Shown here: piece by piece, positions 23,080-32,062 of the stretch | Layout of the letters: every line of letters starts with the position of its first letter | Position numbering within the stretch: the stretch's first letter is position 1 | Source of the DNA: Pseudomonadota bacterium | Lineage (GTDB): Bacteria; Desulfobacterota; Syntrophia; Syntrophales; UBA5619 | Assembly (NCBI GenBank): GCA_018896355.1 | Contig: JAHIMW010000115.1 | Location: forward strand, 1 to 43,905 | Direction of reading: 5' to 3' | DNA length: 43,905 bases | Notes under the pieces: generated by a model | The model's database searches: none | Seen by the model: only the letters and a program-made list of their open reading frames with translations | Told to the model about the DNA's origin: nothing | Translations under genes and position numbers: made by a program

Positions 23080-25038
23080 ATGACTGACATCATTTTCAGT
23101 TCCTGGCAGAACGAACGGTTTGACGGCAGGGAGGCCGCGGCGACGGACGACAAGTCTCCCGCGAAAGTGAAGCTGGCCGCCGAGTTCGGCCCCGGGGAGC
23201 GGATCAAGGCCTTTATGGGCTGGGACGGCATCGCGCTGCGCGATGACGACGTCGACATCGTCGACATGTGCGCAAAGTATGCGGAGGCGGTGCAGGGGGA
23301 ATCGTGCGGCAAGTGTTTCCCCTGCCGCGTCGGGACAAGGATCGTCGCCGACTGGCTAAAGAAGATCGCCGCCGGAGAGGGACAGAAAGAGTACCCGGGG
23401 AAAATCCGAGAACTGGCGCTCTCCATCCGCGACGGCTCCAAATGCGGGATCGGCCAGACGGGGATGACCCCCATCCTCCACGCTCTGCAACATTTCCCGC
23501 AGGCCTTTGCCGCCGCGATCACGGAACAGAAGAAGGCCGGAGAGGGCAACTACCGCTACTCCGTCACCGCCCCCTGCATCAGCGTCTGCCCCAGCAGCCT
23601 CGACATCCCCCGTTATGTGGAAGAGATCAGCGAACAGCGATTCGCCGATTCACTGGCGACTATCCGGCAGGCGGTCTGCATGGCCGGGACGCTGGGAAGG
23701 GTCTGCATCCGACCGTGCGAATCCAACTGCCGCCGGGCGAATATCGATGAAGCCGTCTCCATCAAATGGCTGAAGCGGTATGTCGCCGACTATGAGATAG
23801 AAAAGAACCGACATCCTGAGATCAGCGGCCGCCATCATAATAAAGAGAGCAAGAAGGTGGCGGTCATCGGCGCCGGTCCGGCCGGATTGTCTTGCGCCTA
23901 CTATCTGGCCCTGATGGGTTATCGGGTCACCATCTTTGAAAAACTGCCGGAGCCCGGCGGCATGGCCGCCGTGGGTATCCCCGATTACCGCCTGCCGCGG
24001 GCGATCCTCCGCAGCGAGGTGGCGATTGTAGAGGAGGCCGGTGTGGAGATCCGCTATGGCGTCGAGATCGGGAAGGATATCAAATTCGCCGACATCCGGA
24101 ATGATCATGACGCCGTCTTCATCGGCGTTGGCGCCCAAGGCAATTCGCCGATGGGGGTGGAGGGTGAAGAGAAGAACTACCGCGGTTTCATCTCCGGCGT
24201 CCAGTATCTTCTGGACATAAACCTGGGAAGAGATCCCTACCCGGAAGGGAAAAAGGTGGTGGTCGTCGGCGGCGGCAACGTCGCGATTGACTGCGTGCGC
24301 TCCTCCTTCCGTATCGGGAAACCGGATGTGAACCTCGTCTACCGACGGTCGAAGACGGAGATGCCCGCCGACCCGGTGGAGATCAAGGACGCCGAGGAGG
24401 AAAAGGTCAACTTCCACTACCTCTGCAATCCGACGAAAATACTCGAGAAAGACGGAAAGGTCGTCGGGGTCGAATGCATCCGCATGGAGCTGGGCGAACC
24501 GGATCAAAGCGGCCGAAGAAGGCCCGTGCCCGTACCCGGTTCGGAATTTGTCATTGAAACGGATATCCTGATCCCTGCCATCGGCCAGAAGGTGGATTAC
24601 TCCTTCCTGGAAGAGGCGGACGGCATCAAGCTGTCGAAATGGAAAACGGTTGATTCCGATGGAGAGACATTTGTCACCTCGCAGGCGGGGGTGTTCGCCT
24701 CCGGCGACTGCGTCACCGGTCCCGATGTGCTGGTCAGGGCAACGGGCAACGGCAAGAGGGCGGCGGAAAAGATCGACCTCTTCCTGACCGGCAACAAGGT
24801 GGAAGCCTCGATCGAGGAAAGATTCAGGACCCTTTTTTCCACCATCGGGGTCTACGACAAAGAGGAGCAGCTTGGCGTCATCGGCGGCCTCAGGCGGGCA
24901 CACCTGCCAATGCTCGACCCGGAAGAGCGGAAGCGGACCTTCGAGGAAGTGGAGGCAGGCTACAATGCCCCTGCGGCGATCGGTGAGGCGGCACGCTGTC
25001 TCCGTTGCTACAGGATCGGCATGATTGCACTGGGTTGA
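23080..25038 (+). CDS. GltD-like FAD/NAD(P)H oxidoreductase with NuoF-type 4Fe-4S module
   Basis: A 652-residue protein in the position where nuoE and nuoF normally lie. Start ATG 23080. Residues about 60-150 match the C-terminal domain of NuoF, with N3-cluster ligands C76, C79, C82 (ESCGKCFPCR) and C122 (SKCGIGQTG); the FMN/NADH Rossmann part of NuoF is missing. From about 160 it matches the GltD/glutamate-synthase small-subunit family: Fe-S ligands (APCISVCP; CMAGTLGRVCIRPCESNC from C200), FAD loop GAGPAG (264-269), an NAD(P)H site VVVGGGNVAIDCVRSSFRIG and a second FAD motif VFASGDCVTGPDVLVRATG. It probably passes electrons between NAD(P)H and the Fe-S clusters of the NuoG-like subunit. It is cotranscribed with nuoD and nuoG (gaps of 7 and 10 bases). 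Confidence 0.88.
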   Translation: MTDIIFSSWQNERFDGREAAATDDKSPAKVKLAAEFGPGERIKAFMGWDGIALRDDDVDIVDMCAKYAEAVQGESCGKCFPCRVGTRIVADWLKKIAAGEGQKEYPGKIRELALSIRDGSKCGIGQTGMTPILHALQHFPQAFAAAITEQKKAGEGNYRYSVTAPCISVCPSSLDIPRYVEEISEQRFADSLATIRQAVCMAGTLGRVCIRPCESNCRRANIDEAVSIKWLKRYVADYEIEKNRHPEISGRHHNKESKKVAVIGAGPAGLSCAYYLALMGYRVTIFEKLPEPGGMAAVGIPDYRLPRAILRSEVAIVEEAGVEIRYGVEIGKDIKFADIRNDHDAVFIGVGAQGNSPMGVEGEEKNYRGFISGVQYLLDINLGRDPYPEGKKVVVVGGGNVAIDCVRSSFRIGKPDVNLVYRRSKTEMPADPVEIKDAEEEKVNFHYLCNPTKILEKDGKVVGVECIRMELGEPDQSGRRRPVPVPGSEFVIETDILIPAIGQKVDYSFLEEADGIKLSKWKTVDSDGETFVTSQAGVFASGDCVTGPDVLVRATGNGKRAAEKIDLFLTGNKVEASIEERFRTLFSTIGVYDKEEQLGVIGGLRRAHLPMLDPEERKRTFEEVEAGYNAPAAIGEAARCLRCYRIGMIALG

Positions 25039-25048
25039 ACGGTAAATA

Positions 25049-27607
25049 ATGGACATGATTCGGTTAACCATTGACGGAAAAGAGATCACCACCCGGGAGG
25101 GGAGAACCATCCTCGAAGCGGCCCGGGAGGGGGGCATCGACATCCCGACCCTCTGTTACCATGAGCAGCTTTCCCCAATCGCCTCCTGCCGCCTCTGCGT
25201 AGTCGATGTGGAAGGCTATGAGAAGCCGATGACCTCCTGCACGACGCCGGCGGTGGATGGTCTTTCCGTAACCTCACGATCTGAGGGGCTTTTGAAGATG
25301 AGGCGGGAAATCCTGAACCTCATCCTCACCGCTCACCCGCTGGATTGCCCCCAGTGCGACAAGGGTGGGGAATGTCGGGTCCAGGAGCTCGCCTATGAAC
25401 ACGGGATCGAGAAGGTTGAATACGCGGCCCTTCGGGAAGATAGAAAAGAGGGCTACGCCACGCCGCTGATCCGTTACTGGGAGCTCCGCTGCGTCCTCTG
25501 CGGAAGATGCGTCCAGGGCTGCCGGGAGGTGTCGGGAAGAGCGGCCATCGACATCAAGGGCAACGGTTTTGAGGCCCGAATCGCCCCGACGGAAAACGGC
25601 GACTGCATCTCCTGCGGCGAATGTCTCTCCCTCTGCCCGGTCGGCGCCCTGACGGAAGCGCTGAGCCCGGTCAAGGGGAGGGTCTGGCAGAGTGAAAGAA
25701 CCGATACCGCCTGCCCCCATTGCGGCTTCGGATGCCGGCTGACGCTGAACGTTTTGGACGGGAAAATCATCAGCAAGGTGATCAGTGAGACGAACCTCCC
25801 GCCCAACAACACTTCACTCTGCATCCGCGGGCGTTTCGGCTATGATTTTGCGAACCACGAGGCAAGGTTGACTGAACCCTTTCAACGAATCGATGGCGAG
25901 ATAAAGAAACTCGAACGGGAAGCGGCGCTGAATATAACTGTGGAAAATCTTCAGCGGATCTCCGCCGAGGGCAAGGGGATCGGGTTTATCGTCTCGCCCC
26001 GGGCAACCAACGAAGAGATCTTCCTGATCTCCCGGATTGCGGCGCACTTCGAGAATGGCCGCGTTGCCTCCGCCGCCGCCTACCATACGGGGAAAGTGGC
26101 CTCCGCCTTCCGCCGGATGGGGATAAATCCCGGTTATCATTACGAAACGATCCGCACCTGCAAAACTATCATTGTCGCCGGCGCCGATCTGCTGATCAAC
26201 AATCATCTGCTGGCCAACAAGGTCAGGGAGGCCGTAAGATTCAACGGCTCCAGGGTGATCGTCGTTGACCCCCTCCCCAGTGCGCTGTCCGGCATCGCCG
26301 ACGCCTATTTGAAGATTGCGCCCGGGCAGGACGCCCTGGTTTTCAACGCGCTCTCCCGAAGGCTGCTCTTAGACGGCAAGTACGACAAGGATGCGGAAAC
26401 ATTGGAGGGTTTTGTTGAATTGAGGCAGTCCCTCACGACAGCCGATGAAGAGACCCCGCCGCTTTCGACCGGCGTCGAAGCGGCGATGCTGGACAAGGCC
26501 TATGGTCTGATCCGGGATGAAGGGGATACCGGGGTTATTTTTGCCTCCGGCATCACGACCAGTGAAGAAAGCCTCGCAGCGCTTCTGAATTTCTGCCTCC
26601 TGAAAGGTCTGCACAAGCGGGGGATGATCATGCCGGCCGCCCTCCAGTCCAATGCCGTGGGTGCGGTTGCGATCCTGAAGGAGCTGGCCTCGCCCGATGA
26701 GCTTATCCGCGATTCCGAGATCTCCGGACTTTTCATCTACGAAGATGACCCGTTCCATTACCTGAACGGAGAGTTGGTCAAAAAGGGCTTAAGTCAAAAG
26801 GCGTTCATCGCGGTGTGCGATCTGCTGCCGACGGCCGTGATGGATTTTGCCGGTCTGGTCCTGCCCTCCGCCAGTTTTGCCGAGAAGGAAGGCACCTTCA
26901 TCTCCGGTGACGGCAGCGTGAGGGCCGTCAAGAAGGCTTGCAGCGGAAAGGCGGCGGGATACGAATTTCTGAATGAACTCTTCAGCCGTCTCGGAGGAAA
27001 ACGATACAGCAACCCGGCGGAGATCACCGATGAAATCCAGGGCCTGGGCCTCCTCAAAGAAGAGGGCGACGCGAAAGAGCCGGGGATCGGCAAGGCAAGG
27101 TTTGCGGCATCCGGGGACATCTTGCCGCAAGGTGTCCCCCCTAACATCATGATGCCTCATCGTGTCCCCTCCCACGCAAAGGATGCGCATGCAGAGACCG
27201 GAAAATACCGGCTGATCCTCCGCGACCTCTTCATGAACCACCACCTCTGGGGACATGATGCCGCAGCATCAAGTGCTAAGTGCAGGGTGCTGAGTGCTGA
27301 GTTTTTTTCTTCTCAGTCCTCAGCACTCAGTCCTCAGCACTCAGTCCTGTATCCCCCAAAGGATCGGCTTTTCATATCCCCTGAAGATGCCGCGCTCCTC
27401 CAGATCGCCGATGGGGAGAGTCTTTGCATCGAAAGCGCCGACGGCGCCGTTACCAGGCCGGTTACGATCAAGGCGGGAGTGAAAACGGGTGTTCTGGAGT
27501 GCGTTCTCGGGGACACCTTGCGACAAGGTGTCCCCATACGGAGCGAAATACTTGCGCTTTCGTTGCGGCCGTCCAAGGTGATTGCGGTATCCGCTCGGAA
27601 GGTTTAA
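25049..27607 (+). CDS. nuoG: NuoG-like Fe-S subunit with molybdopterin-oxidoreductase fold
   Basis: An 852-residue subunit. N-terminal [2Fe-2S] domain with C36, C47, C50 and C64; His-Cys cluster H96, C100, C103 and C109; two [4Fe-4S] sets C148/151/154/158 and C186/189/192/196; then C222/225/229 (CPHCGFGC) in the molybdopterin-oxidoreductase Fe-S domain. A long FdhA/NuoG-like domain follows (DLLINNHLLANKVREAVRFN). The arrangement resembles NuoG and also the alpha subunits of NAD-linked formate dehydrogenases or HydA-type proteins. The C-terminal part carries three in-frame palindromic insertions (residues about 689-707, 741-766 and 821-829). It follows the GltD-like gene by 10 bases. Confidence 0.88.
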   Translation: MDMIRLTIDGKEITTREGRTILEAAREGGIDIPTLCYHEQLSPIASCRLCVVDVEGYEKPMTSCTTPAVDGLSVTSRSEGLLKMRREILNLILTAHPLDCPQCDKGGECRVQELAYEHGIEKVEYAALREDRKEGYATPLIRYWELRCVLCGRCVQGCREVSGRAAIDIKGNGFEARIAPTENGDCISCGECLSLCPVGALTEALSPVKGRVWQSERTDTACPHCGFGCRLTLNVLDGKIISKVISETNLPPNNTSLCIRGRFGYDFANHEARLTEPFQRIDGEIKKLEREAALNITVENLQRISAEGKGIGFIVSPRATNEEIFLISRIAAHFENGRVASAAAYHTGKVASAFRRMGINPGYHYETIRTCKTIIVAGADLLINNHLLANKVREAVRFNGSRVIVVDPLPSALSGIADAYLKIAPGQDALVFNALSRRLLLDGKYDKDAETLEGFVELRQSLTTADEETPPLSTGVEAAMLDKAYGLIRDEGDTGVIFASGITTSEESLAALLNFCLLKGLHKRGMIMPAALQSNAVGAVAILKELASPDELIRDSEISGLFIYEDDPFHYLNGELVKKGLSQKAFIAVCDLLPTAVMDFAGLVLPSASFAEKEGTFISGDGSVRAVKKACSGKAAGYEFLNELFSRLGGKRYSNPAEITDEIQGLGLLKEEGDAKEPGIGKARFAASGDILPQGVPPNIMMPHRVPSHAKDAHAETGKYRLILRDLFMNHHLWGHDAAASSAKCRVLSAEFFSSQSSALSPQHSVLYPPKDRLFISPEDAALLQIADGESLCIESADGAVTRPVTIKAGVKTGVLECVLGDTLRQGVPIRSEILALSLRPSKVIAVSARKV
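27113..27169. repeat. GGGGACA palindrome inserted in nuoG (copy 1)
   Basis: GGGGACATCTTG (27113-27124) and CAAGGTGTCCCC (27128-27139) form a 12-bp stem (one wobble) with a 3-base loop. A further TGTCCCC at 27163-27169 belongs to a neighbouring degenerate copy. The sequence is translated in frame inside nuoG (around DILPQGVPPNIMMPHRVPSH). Copy 2 is at 27509-27535, with the same length and design. Confidence 0.8.
27271..27344. repeat. CTGAGTGCTGAG hairpin with tandem TCCTCAGCACTCAG, inserted in nuoG
   Basis: CTGAGTGCTGAG (27290-27301) pairs with CTCAGCACTCAG, which occurs twice as part of the 14-base tandem repeat TCCTCAGCACTCAG (27317-27330 and 27331-27344). A T-rich loop lies between. It is translated in frame as a Ser-rich stretch (FFSSQSSALSPQHSVLY) absent from other NuoG-type proteins as far as I know. 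Confidence 0.8.
27509..27535. repeat. GGGGACA palindrome inserted in nuoG (copy 2)
   Basis: A perfect 12-bp palindrome GGGGACACCTTG...CAAGGTGTCCCC with a 3-base loop. It encodes GDTLRQGVP in frame near the NuoG C-terminus. It differs from copy 1 by only a few bases, so both come from the same repeat family. Confidence 0.8.
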
Positions 27608-27634
27608 CTTTAACGGGTCGTTTAAGGTTTTGAT

Positions 27635-28621
27635 ATGGAACTGTACTACTATATCCTGGAAGTGGTCCTGAAAAATCTGGTCGTCATTTCGATCCTGATG
27701 CTCTTTGTCGCCTATCTCACCCTCGCGGAAAGGAAATTCCTGGGCTACCTCCAGGTCCGACTGGGACCAAACCGGGTGGGAACCTGGGGATTGCTCCAGC
27801 CCATTGCGGACGGGATAAAATCCTTTGTCAAAGAAGACATCATTCCGATCAACGCCGACAAGCCCGTTTATGTGATCGCCCCGATAATCTCGTTTGTCGC
27901 CGCCCTTTCGATGTTTGCCGTCATTCCGTTTGGCGACAGCGTCACCCTCTTCGGGCGGGAGATCAAACTGGTCATCGCGGATGTGGATATCGGGATCCTC
28001 TACATCTTCGCCATGGGTACCCTCGGGGAATACGGCATAGTCCTGGGAGGCTGGTCATCGGGCAACAAATACGCCATCCTGGGGTCGCTCCGGGCGGCGG
28101 CGCAGATGATCAGTTACGAGGTCGCGCTGGGACTCATCGTGATCGGAACGATTATTCTTTCCGGCTCCCTGCGCCTGACCGAAATTGTCGAAGCCCAGAG
28201 GGATTGCTGGTTTATCGTCTATCAACCCTTTGCCTTTCTTTTATACATTGTGGCGGCCCTGGCCGAGCTCAACCGGACGCCCTTCGACATGCCTGAATCG
28301 GAAAGCGAGCTCGCCTCCGGATTCAACATCGAGTACAGCAGCATGAAGTTCGCACTTTTCATGATTGCCGAGTATATCCATCTGGTCACGGTGGCCGCCC
28401 TGACCACGACGCTGTTTCTGGGCGGCTGGCTGGGGCCGGTTTTGCCCGGACCGGTGTGGTTTATCCTGAAAACGTGCCTGATCATCTTCATCTTCATCTG
28501 GGTCCGAGGCACCTACCCGCGGATGCGTTACGACCACATCATGAAATTCGGGTGGAAGTTCCTCTTTCCGGCGGCGCTCGCCAATGTGGTGATCACCGCC
28601 TTTATTGTGGCGCTGAGATAG
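27635..28621 (+). CDS. nuoH: NADH-quinone oxidoreductase subunit H
   Basis: A 328-residue membrane subunit (ND1 type, about 8 helices) at the junction of the membrane and peripheral arms. Conserved parts: AERKFLGYLQVRLGPNRVG, the loop YAILGSLRAAAQMISYEV, FDMPESESELASGFNIEYSS and RGTYPRMRYDHIMKFGWK. Start ATG 27635, 27 bases after nuoG. Typical length. Confidence 0.95.
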   Translation: MELYYYILEVVLKNLVVISILMLFVAYLTLAERKFLGYLQVRLGPNRVGTWGLLQPIADGIKSFVKEDIIPINADKPVYVIAPIISFVAALSMFAVIPFGDSVTLFGREIKLVIADVDIGILYIFAMGTLGEYGIVLGGWSSGNKYAILGSLRAAAQMISYEVALGLIVIGTIILSGSLRLTEIVEAQRDCWFIVYQPFAFLLYIVAALAELNRTPFDMPESESELASGFNIEYSSMKFALFMIAEYIHLVTVAALTTTLFLGGWLGPVLPGPVWFILKTCLIIFIFIWVRGTYPRMRYDHIMKFGWKFLFPAALANVVITAFIVALR

Positions 28622-28631
28622 AGAGGCTTTT

Positions 28632-29036
28632 ATGATACTCCCTCTGCTGAAAGGGCTGAAACTGACGTTGAAGATGTTTTTTTCCAAACCGGTTACCATA
28701 CGGTATCCGGAAGAAAAAAGGGCGATATCCCCCCGCTGGCGGGGAATGCATTACTTTGAAAAAAACGGGACGGGCGAGACCGCCTGCGTGGCCTGCGGGT
28801 TATGCGTGGCCGTCTGTCCTTCGCACTGCATCACGCTGGAAATCCGGGAGCGGGAAGACGGTTCCCGCTATCCCGGAAGATATGAAATCGACGCCCTCCG
28901 ATGCATCTTCTGCGGCTTCTGCCAGGAGGCCTGTCCGGTCAACGCGATCAAATTGGGACAGAACTACGAGTACGTTCATTACGCAAGGAAAGATTTCCTG
29001 CTGACGAAGGAAAGCCTGCTTTCGGCCAAAGGATGA
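28632..29036 (+). CDS. nuoI: NADH-quinone oxidoreductase subunit I
   Basis: A 134-residue ferredoxin-like subunit with two [4Fe-4S] sets: C52-x2-C-x2-C-x3-C62 (CVACGLCVAVCP) and C91-x2-C-x2-C-x3-C101 (CIFCGFCQEACP). It links the peripheral Fe-S chain to NuoB. Start ATG 28632 after GAGAGGC, 10 bases after nuoH. Confidence 0.95.
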   Translation: MILPLLKGLKLTLKMFFSKPVTIRYPEEKRAISPRWRGMHYFEKNGTGETACVACGLCVAVCPSHCITLEIREREDGSRYPGRYEIDALRCIFCGFCQEACPVNAIKLGQNYEYVHYARKDFLLTKESLLSAKG

Positions 29037-29040
29037 AAAG

Positions 29041-29577
29041 ATGGATGCGATAGGATTCAAGTTCATACTGTTCATGATTACGGCGCTCGTGGTCATCGTC
29101 TCTTCGGTACTGATGGCAACCCGGAAAAATCCCATTCACAGCGCACTGTGGATGATCGTCACCTTCTTTGCGATGGCCGTCATTTATCTGCTGCTCAACG
29201 CCCAGTTCATCGCGGTGGCCCAGGTCATGGTCTATGCCGGCGCCATCATGATGCTGATTCTCTTCGTCATCATGATGGTCAACATGGACAAGACTCAGGA
29301 GGGGGAGACAACCAGGGAAACCTGGTCATTCGGCAAAAAGATGGCCGCGGCACTGCTGATGGTCATCCTGCTCGTCGAATTGCTCTTCGGCGCGCTGTTT
29401 TACCGGATGACGGCAAAGGTGGGCGATTATCCGGCCGATGCGGTCGCCGCTGCGGGGAATGCCAAAACGATGGGAGCAATGCTGTACGGACAGTATCTCT
29501 TTCCGTTCGAGATTGCATCGATCCTGCTTTTGATCGGTATTGTGGGCGCCGTCGTCATTGCCAAAAAGAACAAATGA
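29041..29577 (+). CDS. nuoJ: NADH-quinone oxidoreductase subunit J
   Basis: A 178-residue membrane subunit (ND6 type) with five predicted helices. It has NPIHSALWMIVTFFAMAVIY, LLNAQFIAVAQVMVYAGAIM and FVIMMVNM, as in NuoJ. It begins 4 bases after the nuoI stop. Confidence 0.93.
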   Translation: MDAIGFKFILFMITALVVIVSSVLMATRKNPIHSALWMIVTFFAMAVIYLLLNAQFIAVAQVMVYAGAIMMLILFVIMMVNMDKTQEGETTRETWSFGKKMAAALLMVILLVELLFGALFYRMTAKVGDYPADAVAAAGNAKTMGAMLYGQYLFPFEIASILLLIGIVGAVVIAKKNK

Positions 29578-29607
29578 CGGCGTGGTCGTCATCAACAGGA
29601 GAAAGAT

Positions 29608-29919
29608 ATGTTTCAGGAAATCCCTCCCGGCTTGTGTTTGGTATTGAGCGGCATCCTTTTTTCGATCGGGGCGATCGGTGCAATCACCCGAAGAAATGTG
29701 ATCGTCATCTTCATGTGCATCGAACTCATGCTGAACGCGGTTAATCTGGCATTCATCGCCTCCGGCAACGCATTCTCCTCGATGGACGGAGCGGTGTTCG
29801 TTTTTTTCATCATGACCGTCGCCGCCGTGGAGGCCGCGGTCGGTCTGGCCATTTTTGTGATGGTCTACCGGCTTCAGGGAACGGTCAACGCCGATGAAGT
29901 CAACCTGCTGAGAGGCTGA
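29608..29919 (+). CDS. nuoK: NADH-quinone oxidoreductase subunit K
   Basis: A 103-residue membrane subunit (ND4L type) with three helices. The conserved Glu residues lie in MCIELMLNAVNLAF and AAVEAAVGLAIFVMVYR. Start ATG 29608 after AGGAGAAAG. Confidence 0.94.
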   Translation: MFQEIPPGLCLVLSGILFSIGAIGAITRRNVIVIFMCIELMLNAVNLAFIASGNAFSSMDGAVFVFFIMTVAAVEAAVGLAIFVMVYRLQGTVNADEVNLLRG

Positions 29920-29943
29920 AAAAAAGAATGAGGAAGTACATCC

Positions 29944-31926
29944 ATGGCTGAATTCATCTGGCTGATACCCTTTTTCCCGGCATTGGGATTCATCATCAAC
30001 ACCTCCCTCGGAAGTCGAACCTCGCGGAGCTTCGTTTCCTGGGTCGCCTGCCTCGCAATCTTTTTCTCCTTTCTGGCATCCCTCGCCGTTTTTCTACAGT
30101 TTCTGGAGATGCCGGCGGCGGCCAGGATCTTCGAAACCGACCTCTACAACTGGATCGCCTCGGGCGAATTTCGTGTGCCGATCGGTTTTAGGCTCGACAC
30201 CCTTTCGGTGATCATGTGCCTTGTGGTCACCGGGGTGGGTTTTCTGATCCACGTCTACTCCATCGGGTATATGCACGATGATCCCGGATTCAAGCGATTT
30301 TTCATCTACATGAACCTCTTCGTCTTCATGATGCTTCTTCTGGTGACGGGGAACAACCTGCTCTTGATGTTCGTCGGGTGGGAAGGCGTCGGCCTCTGTT
30401 CCTATCTGCTGATCGGCTTCTGGTATGAAAAGGATTCGGCGTCAACCGCCGGTAAAAAAGCCTTTATTGTCAACAGAATCGGAGACTTCGGTTTCCTGTT
30501 GGGCATCTTTCTGTTATTTGTCAGTCTGGGTGCCGAGGGGGTCTGGACGCTCAATTTCGGGGAGATACAGAATAGCGCCCATCTGCTGAACGGCAACGCC
30601 GTGACGCTGATCACGCTGCTGTTTTTTGTCGGGGCCGTCGGAAAATCGGCACAGATCCCCCTTTACGTCTGGCTGCCCGACGCGATGGAAGGTCCGACGC
30701 CGGTAAGCTCGCTGATCCATGCGGCGACCATGGTCACGGCAGGCGTCTACATGATCGCCCGGCTGAATTTTCTCTACAGCATGGCGCCGGAAACGATGAT
30801 CATTGTCGCGCTGATCGGCTTATTGACGGCATTTTTCGCCGCCTCGATCGGTTTCGCCCAGTACGACATCAAGAAGGTGCTCGCCTATTCCACGATCAGC
30901 CAGTTGGGCTTCATGTTCGTGGCGATGGGTGTGGGCGCCTATGCGGCGGGCATTTTCCATCTGATGACCCACGCCTTTTTCAAGGGCCTCCTCTTTTTGG
31001 GGGCGGGAAGCGTAATGCACGCGATGAGCGGGGAGTTGGACCTTCGAAACATGGGGGGATTGAGAAAGAAGATCCCCGTCACCTACTGGACCTTTTTTAT
31101 CGCCTGCCTGGCCATTTCCGGGATACCCGGTTTGTCAGGTTTCTTCAGCAAGGACGAGATCCTCTGGAAGGCCTTCAGCACCGGCCATACGCTGATCTGG
31201 CTGCTGGCCGCCGTAACGGCAGGCATGACCGCCTTCTACATGTTCCGGCTTTTCTTCACCATCTTTCACGGGGAGTGTCGCGCCTCCGCGGAAGTCAAAC
31301 ATCATATCCACGAATCCCCCAAGGTCATGACCATCCCGCTTACGATCCTGGCCTTTTTATCCCTTGTCGGCGGTTACGTGGGCATTCCCGCTCTACTCGG
31401 AGGAAATAACGCGATCGAACACTTTCTGGCGCCGATTTTCGGTCCGGCTGCTCCTGCTTCAACCACGGCGGGCGGTTTTGACCTGATCCCTGCGGCCTGG
31501 GCCTCCACAACGGCCGCGGCGGGCCACGATACCTCACTGGAAATGACCCTGATGGTCGCCTCCGTAATGATTGCCCTTTTCGGAATCACACTGGCCTTCA
31601 TCCTCTACGTCAAGCGGCCTGAACTTCCGGGACGTTTTGCGGCAGCCTTCTCGCGACTCTACCGCACCGTCAACAACAAGTATTTCGTCGATGAGTTTTA
31701 TGAGATGCTCTTTGTCCGGGGCACCCTGAAGGCGGGCGCCTTGCTCCTCAAGGTGGTGGACAACGGCATGATCGAAGGCGCCGTCAACGGCCTGGCCGTC
31801 GTTGTGGAACGGGCGGGCGGACGATTAAGAAGGCTGGAGACCGGTTACGTTCAGGAATATGCACTCGCCATCATCCTCGGCGCGGTGATCGTGATCGGCT
31901 ATCTTGTCGTAATACCGATGTTTTAG
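29944..31926 (+). CDS. nuoL: NADH-quinone oxidoreductase subunit L
   Basis: A 660-residue antiporter-like membrane subunit (ND5 type). Proton-channel motifs: WEGVGLCSYLLIGFW, PLYVWLPDAMEGPTPVSSLI-type segment and AYSTISQLGFMFVAMGVGAY, HAFFKGLLFLGAGSVMHAM. A C-terminal lateral helix region follows. Start ATG 29944 after GAGGAAG. A repeat-rich gap of 136 bases separates it from nuoM. Confidence 0.95.
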   Translation: MAEFIWLIPFFPALGFIINTSLGSRTSRSFVSWVACLAIFFSFLASLAVFLQFLEMPAAARIFETDLYNWIASGEFRVPIGFRLDTLSVIMCLVVTGVGFLIHVYSIGYMHDDPGFKRFFIYMNLFVFMMLLLVTGNNLLLMFVGWEGVGLCSYLLIGFWYEKDSASTAGKKAFIVNRIGDFGFLLGIFLLFVSLGAEGVWTLNFGEIQNSAHLLNGNAVTLITLLFFVGAVGKSAQIPLYVWLPDAMEGPTPVSSLIHAATMVTAGVYMIARLNFLYSMAPETMIIVALIGLLTAFFAASIGFAQYDIKKVLAYSTISQLGFMFVAMGVGAYAAGIFHLMTHAFFKGLLFLGAGSVMHAMSGELDLRNMGGLRKKIPVTYWTFFIACLAISGIPGLSGFFSKDEILWKAFSTGHTLIWLLAAVTAGMTAFYMFRLFFTIFHGECRASAEVKHHIHESPKVMTIPLTILAFLSLVGGYVGIPALLGGNNAIEHFLAPIFGPAAPASTTAGGFDLIPAAWASTTAAAGHDTSLEMTLMVASVMIALFGITLAFILYVKRPELPGRFAAAFSRLYRTVNNKYFVDEFYEMLFVRGTLKAGALLLKVVDNGMIEGAVNGLAVVVERAGGRLRRLETGYVQEYALAIILGAVIVIGYLVVIPMF

Positions 31927-32062
31927 AAGAATGTGAGGTGTGAAGGGTGAGGCGTGAAGAGTTGAGAGTTATGGGTGAAGTGTTCAATGTAAGGCGAGAA
32001 GTGCGAGGTGAAAGACACTCCTCACCCCTTACTCCTCACTCTTTTTGATAATGGATCGGTGA
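31927..32062. repeat. GTGAGGTGTGAAG-type imperfect palindrome between nuoL and nuoM
   Basis: GTGAGGTGTGAAGGGTGAGG (from 31933) is matched by CCTCACCCCTTACTCCTCAC (32020-32039) on the other side, with degenerate copies of the same G-T-A motif between. It is the same repeat type found at the 3' end of the RND gene (11969-11994). It lengthens an otherwise compact operon. Confidence 0.65.

Noticed and set aside
21819..25143. Long minus-strand open frames over nuoD and the GltD-like gene
   Set aside because: Antisense shadows of high-G+C genes; His- and Asp-rich translations typical of such shadows.
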